A DNA stretch of 7,056 bases from JBOFDK01 sp051650305 (GTDB lineage: Bacteria; Bacillota; Clostridia; Lachnospirales; Cellulosilyticaceae): assembly GCA_051650305.1 (NCBI GenBank), contig JBOFIT010000043.1, positions 1 to 7,056 on the forward strand, given 5' to 3'. Made by a program: the position numbers and the translations under genes. Below, piece after piece: positions 7,042-7,056 of this stretch (the first letter of the stretch is position 1; the number at the start of each line of letters is the position of its first letter). The notes under the pieces are model-generated. The model was not told where the DNA came from, ran no database searches, and worked only from the letters and a program-made list of their open reading frames with translations.

Positions 7042-7056
7042 ATGGAAAGAATTAAT
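7042..7056 (+). CDS. Start of a further operon gene (partial, product unknown)
   Basis: Only five codons are present (MERIN), cut by the window end. The start is supported by the well-spaced AGGGGG site and by the tight spacing to the preceding permease, so the gene probably belongs to the same operon. Five residues do not identify the product. A solute-binding protein, a glycosidase or another accessory protein would all fit the context, but nothing in the sequence distinguishes them. Confidence 0.6.

Noticed and set aside
1..7056. CRISPR arrays, insertion sequences, tRNA or rRNA genes, riboswitches, terminators
   Set aside because: Essentially every base is inside coding regions with family motifs; no direct-repeat array, inverted-repeat ends, stem-loop followed by a T run, or RNA-gene signature was seen in the few short gaps.

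Overview
The window is AT-rich and very densely coded, entirely on the + strand. It suggests a low-GC Gram-positive bacterium (Firmicutes/Bacillota, or a standard-code relative such as an Acholeplasma-like Mollicute). The reasons are strong purine-rich Shine-Dalgarno sites, GTG and TTG starts, Gram-positive-style export signals, and a gene set that recurs in carbohydrate-uptake loci of that group. Tryptophan is written TGG and one gene ends in TGA, so the code is the standard bacterial one. The exact lineage cannot be settled from the sequence alone.

Layout: five complete genes and the first five codons of a sixth. (1) 15-884, a MalG-type carbohydrate ABC permease. (2) 896-2899, an exported and membrane-anchored protein with an NHL-like beta-propeller, a TPR-like helical segment and a C-terminal Yip1-type membrane domain. 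(3) 2892-5231, a large exported protein of the DUF5696 family, probably a glycoside-hydrolase-like enzyme or carbohydrate-binding partner. (4) 5231-6103, a MalF-type permease. (5) 6104-7024, a second MalG-type permease. (6) From 7042, the start of another gene. Gaps run from -8 to +17 bases, so nothing non-coding longer than 17 bases exists, and there is no room for an internal promoter or terminator outside the coding regions. The whole window is best read as the interior of one operon whose promoter and terminator lie outside it.

How they may work together: permeases 4 and 5 form a natural MalF/MalG heterodimer. Permease 1 needs its own MalF-type partner, presumably encoded just upstream of base 1. 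No ATPase or solute-binding protein is present in the window, so these are either encoded nearby or shared (an MsmK/MalK-like ATPase). The two exported proteins between the permeases would act at the outer face of the membrane, plausibly capturing, sensing or trimming an oligosaccharide before import. The least understood part is this pairing of the propeller/TPR/Yip1 protein with the DUF5696 protein inside a double sugar-transporter operon. The substrate cannot be read from the sequence.
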